From Novosphingobium sp. G106 (lineage in GTDB: Bacteria > Pseudomonadota > Alphaproteobacteria > Sphingomonadales > Sphingomonadaceae), in the NCBI RefSeq assembly GCF_019075875.1, contig NZ_JAHOOZ010000001.1:4402001-4466000 (forward strand): a DNA stretch of 64,000 nt. Reading direction: 5' to 3'. Numbering within the stretch: the stretch's first letter is position 1; every line of letters begins with the position of its first letter. The translations under genes were made by a program, and so were the position numbers. Below are positions 60,012-64,000 of this stretch, one piece after another. The notes under the pieces were generated by a model. That model worked only from the letters and a program-made list of their open reading frames with translations. It searched no databases and had not been told where the DNA came from.

Positions 60012-61388
60012 CAGCGCAGCGCCTCGATCGAGCGGGCGGCCTGGCCCAGCGCGGCGCGGAAGGCGGGCGGGTCGTAGCTGGTCGGGCTGGCGACCGCGGC
60101 ATAGGCACGGTTGACCTGGGCGCGGATGCCGGCCGCGGCGCCGACAGTGATCCGGCCTTCGCGGACCAGCGCGTTGAGCAGGGTGTCGACACCCATTACC
60201 GCCTGTGCAGAGCCGGTATAGTCGGTGAAGCGCGGGCTGATCGCGCGGCCGGCGATCGCATCGATCACGGCGAAGGCGCTGTCGGGATTGGCGCCGCGCG
60301 CCGCCATGGCGCTCGACAGAGCCGAAGCCGCCGCGCGCAGCTTGCCGGCGGCGGCGACAGCCTGCGGTCGGCCCTGGCCCATCGCCGTGTGGAACTGGCG
60401 GCTCGCGGCATCGAATGCGCCGGCCTGGCCGGGTGCCAGCACCTGCGCCACGGCCGAGAGCATGATGATGTTCTCGTCGTTGTAGGGCGGCAGGCCGAAG
60501 GGCATCGGCCTGCCGGGATTGACTTCGAACTTGCGCGGGCGGTTCGGCTGGTCGTCGATGCCGCGGTGGCAGCTATGGCAATCGAAGAAGTAGAACTGCG
60601 GGAACAGGCCTTCGGTCGCGAGCTGCGGCTGGGCGAAAAGGCCGAGCGAGCGCTGGACTGCTTCGGCCTGGCCGACCGCCCAGAGCCGCACCGGAATCGC
60701 CGCCGCCCTTGCGCTGCCTGTAGTCGGCGTCCTCGTCCCAGTGGCGCTGCAGGTCGGAGAACAGGTCTAGCTCGAACGCGACGCGCGGATGGCCGGCGGC
60801 CATCATGCCGTGAGTGACGAACTGGCCGGGCTTGCCGCTGCCGAAATGGCAATCGAGGCAGACCGAGGCGCGCGCCTTGGGATTGTCCAGCGGGATCATG
60901 CCCTGGGCGATGTTGCTCACATGGGTGGCGGGCACGGCATAATGCGTCGAGAGCCAGCCCGATGCCGCGCCGTGGCACGATTCGCAGCCCACGCCATCGC
61001 TCAGCTGGAAGCGCGGGCCGCGCTCGCCGGGGCCGGCATTGGTTGCATGGCAGCCGAGGCAGGCCGAAGCGCTGTTGGCGTTGCCCAGGCCGAGCGAGGC
61101 GGCGATCTTCTGGCCGCGGGCCGAGCCGAGCGCGGCATAGGCGCGGCTGTGCGCGCCGCCTTTGCTCGAAGGCTCCTGCCAGTGCATGAGTTCGTCCTGG
61201 CGGACGACCTTGCCGTCACCCTCGCTGCGGCCGTGGCAGGTCGAGCCGGCGCAGCTGGCGACGCCCTGGTAGAGGCCGCCGGCGACCGCCATCGATCCGC
61301 CGGTCAGCAGCAGCGCCAGGACGATGAATAGGCGCGCCCAGACCAGCCGTCCGGTCCGCACCCCCTGTGCCGCTGCCGTCCTCATCAT
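60011..61388 (-). pseudogene. pentaheme cytochrome c, first gene of the leftward operon; frameshifted as read
   Basis: Membrane-anchored or exported (hydrophobic segment about 17-36) multiheme cytochrome. The first half carries CAGSTCH (a CX4CH heme motif, residues 46-52), CLGCH, CESCH and CLDCH. A one-base shift near 60694-60708 then ends the frame in nonsense, and the second half (VRLWAVGQAEAV onward) continues in another frame with CHSCH, for five hemes in about 458 residues. Deleting one base in the GGCGGCGGCGATT region joins them as GIPVRLWAV. ATG 61388 or 61385 follows AAGGGA. It probably shuttles electrons across the periplasm. Confidence 0.78.
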
Positions 61389-61583
61389 TCCCTTGCCCCC
61401 GCCTCGGTGCTCGGACGCTAAGCTATTTCTTGGCTGCTGCGAAGCCCCCATGCCCGCTTACCGACATGATCGGCCGCAGGCTGGCGATAGCCTTATGTAC
61501 CTTGCCCAAGGCCGACTTTTTCGCCGAGCGCGGGCTTTCGTCAAGCAATTCTGCCGCGCCCGCGCAGTTCCGGGCGGCCGGTA

Positions 61584-62489
61584 TCAGGCGAGCAGGCGCT
61601 TCGCCATGGCGCGCACGGCCTCGCCGATGTCGGGGCGTTCCAGCGCCAGCGCCAGCGTCGCCTCGACGAAGCCAACCTTTGAGCCGCAGTCGAAGCGCCG
61701 GCCGTTGAAGGTGACCGCGTGGAACGGCTGATGGCCGATCATCTTGGCCATGGCGTCGGTCAGCTGGATCTCGCCGCCCGCACCCTTTTCCTGGTTTTCG
61801 AGCGTGCGCATGACGTCGGCCTGAAGGATGTAACGGCCAGAGATGATGAGATTCGACGGCGCGTCCTCGGCCTTGGGCTTTTCGACCAGGCCGTTGACCT
61901 CGGTCAGCGTGCCGCCGAACCCGTCGAGCTTGTTGCCCGGCGCGATCACGCCATAGCTCGAGACCTTCTCGTGCGGCACTTCGAGCACCGAGATCAGATT
62001 GCCGCCGACCTCGTTGTAGGCTTGCATCATCTGTTTCATGCAGCCCCCTGTCCCGTCATTATGGCCGATCATCAGTTCATCGGGCAGGATGATGGCGAAG
62101 GGCTCGTCGCCGACGATCGCCCGCGCGCACCAGATGGCGTGGCCGAGGCCCAGCGGCACTTGCTGGCGCACGGCGACAAGGTTGCCGGGCTGGATGCGCG
62201 TTGGTTCCAGCGCGTCGAGCGCCTTGTCACGCTCGCGCAGCGTCGCCTCGAGCTCGAAGGCGTGGTCGAAATGCTCGACCATTGCAGTCTTGCCGCGGCC
62301 AGTGACGAAGATCATCTGCTCGATCCCCGCCTCGCGCGCTTCGTCGACGGCGTACTGGATCAGCGGCCGGTCGATGATCGGCAGCATCTCCTTGGGAATC
62401 GCCTTGGTGGCGGGGAGGAATCGGGTGCCGAGACCGGCGACGGGGAAAACGGCCTTGCGGACGGGTTTGCGAAGCGAATGGTCGGTCAT
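61584..62489 (-). CDS. galU: UTP-glucose-1-phosphate uridylyltransferase
   Basis: Makes UDP-glucose for envelope polysaccharides. It has 301 residues with the nucleotidyltransferase motif FPVAGLGTRFLPATKAIPKE near residue 15, then VTGRGKTAMVEHFD, GLGHAIWCAR and ILPDELMIG. ATG 62489 matches the family start. The gap 61389-61583 to the cytochrome operon holds its probable promoter (a TTGACG at about 61548 on the minus strand) and nothing else recognised. Confidence 0.95.
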   Translation of the reverse strand: MTDHSLRKPVRKAVFPVAGLGTRFLPATKAIPKEMLPIIDRPLIQYAVDEAREAGIEQMIFVTGRGKTAMVEHFDHAFELEATLRERDKALDALEPTRIQPGNLVAVRQQVPLGLGHAIWCARAIVGDEPFAIILPDELMIGHNDGTGGCMKQMMQAYNEVGGNLISVLEVPHEKVSSYGVIAPGNKLDGFGGTLTEVNGLVEKPKAEDAPSNLIISGRYILQADVMRTLENQEKGAGGEIQLTDAMAKMIGHQPFHAVTFNGRRFDCGSKVGFVEATLALALERPDIGEAVRAMAKRLLA

Positions 62490-62629
62490 GTCGGCGCGGA
62501 CATAGCCCAATCGCAATTACAGTGCAGTTACATTCGGGCTCGCAGCACCGTAAAAAGGATGCGGCTCCCCTGCCATTCTATCCACCGCGGCGCGTTTGCG
62601 GCCTGCCGGTTTCGCGCTAAAGCGGCCGG

Positions 62630-63913
62630 ATGGACAAAATCATCATCCGCGGCGGCAATCGCCTTCAGGGCACGCTGCCCGTCTCCGGCGCCAAGAACGC
62701 CGCGCTCACCCTGCTGCCCTGCGCGTTGCTTACCGACGAGCCGCTGACCCTGCGCAACCTGCCGCGGCTGGCCGACATCGACGGCTTCCAGCACCTGATG
62801 AACCAGTTCGGCGTCTCGACCACGATCGCCGGTTCGCGGCCCGAGGATTTCGGCCGGGTGATGACCTTGCAGGCGACGCGGATGACCAGTTCGGTCGCGC
62901 CTTACGAGCTCGTTCGCAAGATGCGCGCCTCGATCCTCGTGCTCGGGCCGATGCTGGCGCGGATGGGCGAGGCGACGGTCTCGCTGCCCGGCGGCTGCGC
63001 CATCGGCAACCGGCCGATCGACCTGCACCTTAAGGTGCTCGAAGCGCTGGGCGCAACGATCGAGCTGGCGTCGGGCTATGTCCGCGCGATTGCCCCCGAC
63101 GGCGGCCTGCCGGGTGGGCGCTACTCGTTTCCCGTGGTTTCGGTCGGTGCGACCGAGAACGCGCTGATGGCCGCGGCCACGGCGCGAGGCAAATCGACGC
63201 TGCACAACGCTGCGCGCGAGCCTGAGATCGTCGACCTGTGCCAGCTGCTCGTCGACATGGGCGCCGAGATCGAGGGCATCGGCACTTCGGACCTTATCGT
63301 CCACGGCGTGCCGCGGCTCCACGGCGCGACCTACCGGGTGATGTCAGACCGAATCGAAGCCGGCTCCTATGCCTGCGCCGCGGCGATCACCGGCGGCGAG
63401 GTGCTGCTAACCAATGCCGTGATCGAGGAGATGGAGGCGACCGTCCAGGCGCTGCGCGATGCCGGCGTCCATGTCGAGCCCAAGGACGGAGGCATCCATG
63501 TCGCGGCCGACGGCCCTCTGCGGGCCGTGACGTTGTCGACCGCGCCCTATCCGGGCTTTGCGACCGACATGCAGGCGCAGCTCATGGCGCTGCTCTGCCG
63601 TGCCGAGGGTGCTTCGGTGCTGACCGAGACGATCTTCGAGAACCGTTACATGCACGTGCCCGAGCTCAACCGCATGGGCGCGCATATCGAGACCAAGGGA
63701 CGTACCGCGATCGTCCACGGCGTACCCAAGCTGACCGGCGCCGAAGTCATGGCGACCGACCTGCGCGCCTCGATGAGCCTGGTCATCGCCGGCCTTGCCG
63801 CCGAGGGCGAAACCAACGTCCACCGGCTCTATCACCTCGATCGCGGCTACGAGCGGCTCGAGGAGAAGCTCGCGCTGTTGGGCGCCGACGTGGAGCGGGT
63901 CGGCGACGATTGA
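62630..63913 (+). CDS. murA: UDP-N-acetylglucosamine 1-carboxyvinyltransferase
   Basis: First committed step of peptidoglycan synthesis: transfer of enolpyruvate to UDP-GlcNAc. It has 427 residues with [21 protein letters not shown] at the start, the active-site Cys in [11 protein letters not shown] (residue 123, the residue that fosfomycin alkylates), and the C-terminal [14 protein letters not shown]. It stands alone on the plus strand, divergent from galU. Confidence 0.97.
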   Translation: MDKIIIRGGNRLQGTLPVSGAKNAALTLLPCALLTDEPLTLRNLPRLADIDGFQHLMNQFGVSTTIAGSRPEDFGRVMTLQATRMTSSVAPYELVRKMRASILVLGPMLARMGEATVSLPGGCAIGNRPIDLHLKVLEALGATIELASGYVRAIAPDGGLPGGRYSFPVVSVGATENALMAAATARGKSTLHNAAREPEIVDLCQLLVDMGAEIEGIGTSDLIVHGVPRLHGATYRVMSDRIEAGSYACAAAITGGEVLLTNAVIEEMEATVQALRDAGVHVEPKDGGIHVAADGPLRAVTLSTAPYPGFATDMQAQLMALLCRAEGASVLTETIFENRYMHVPELNRMGAHIETKGRTAIVHGVPKLTGAEVMATDLRASMSLVIAGLAAEGETNVHRLYHLDRGYERLEEKLALLGADVERVGDD

Positions 63914-63972
63914 CGTGAACCTTCGGCGCCTTCGCGTGTTATTCTGGCGAACCGTCTAGGAGACTCGGGCTC

Positions 63973-64000
63973 ATGGCTCTCTTCAAACTCGCCTTTGCTA
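63973..64000 (+). CDS. start of an unidentified gene, cut by the window edge
   Basis: ATG 63973 follows AGGAG by a suitable distance and reads MALFKLAFA before the edge. Too little is present to name a product. It lies about 60 bases after murA in the same direction. Confidence 0.5.

Overview
The window is about 64 kb of high-GC chromosomal DNA from an alphaproteobacterium, most likely a sphingomonad (Sphingomonadales, Novosphingobium/Sphingobium-like). The placement rests on gene content and protein style: GyrB with its C-terminal insert, DUF3035/BamF, RlmJ, several small sphingomonad-type hypothetical proteins, a TonB-dependent receptor, and frequent GTG/TTG starts. It is inference from recognition, not from a search.

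Layout. 1-13 kb: guaA (partial), a 26-residue peptide gene inside a structured transcript, gyrB, a 5'-nucleotidase with a frameshift, a MidA-like methyltransferase with lgt, an acyl-CoA synthetase overlapping glnD, and a NUDIX hydrolase. 13-16.3 kb: a more accessory stretch with nested palindromes, rlmJ, tiny ORFs and an AUR1/PAP2-like membrane protein. 16.3-24 kb: a leftward housekeeping operon gpmA-purE-purK-folA-ribF-ileS-lspA-bamF that ends at a clear intrinsic terminator. 24-26 kb: tRNA-Thr and small genes. 26-32.6 kb: a leftward sulfate-uptake operon (sbp-cysT-cysW-cysA-yezD) continuing into a TonB-dependent receptor. 32.9-39.8 kb: a compact type IV secretion locus (virB1-like, B2, B3, B4, B6, B9, B10) with no B5, B7, B8, B11 or D4 in view. 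39.9-41.9 kb: gdhA and a gene resembling the membrane effector of Pycsar anti-phage systems.

41.9-61.4 kb is the most striking part: two opposed gene sets rich in multiheme cytochromes. The rightward set has (1) a fusion of an FAD/NAD(P) oxidoreductase, two cyclic-nucleotide-binding domains and a ferredoxin module with four [4Fe-4S] clusters, (2) a di-heme-type membrane cytochrome b, (3) an FHA domain fused through one membrane span to a ten-heme cytochrome, and (4) a CpdA-like cyclic-nucleotide phosphodiesterase. The leftward operon has a five-heme cytochrome, a lipoprotein with two GlcG/HbpS domains, an outer-membrane beta-barrel, an exported ten-heme cytochrome with an LVIVD beta-propeller, and a DHA2-type exporter. 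Its first four genes overlap as TGATG. Together these look like an inner-membrane-to-surface electron conduit, possibly for extracellular electron transfer, with cyclic-nucleotide and phosphopeptide (FHA) inputs on the cytoplasmic side. That function is inferred; the domains and heme motifs are read directly. The window ends with galU, murA and the start of one more gene.

A caution about the sequence: several well-conserved genes are broken or mis-ended by single-base length changes, mostly in runs of 5-7 C or G (4838-4844, 26067-26073, 43708-43713, 45180-45184, and near 60694-60708). The pattern fits sequencing or assembly error better than gene decay.
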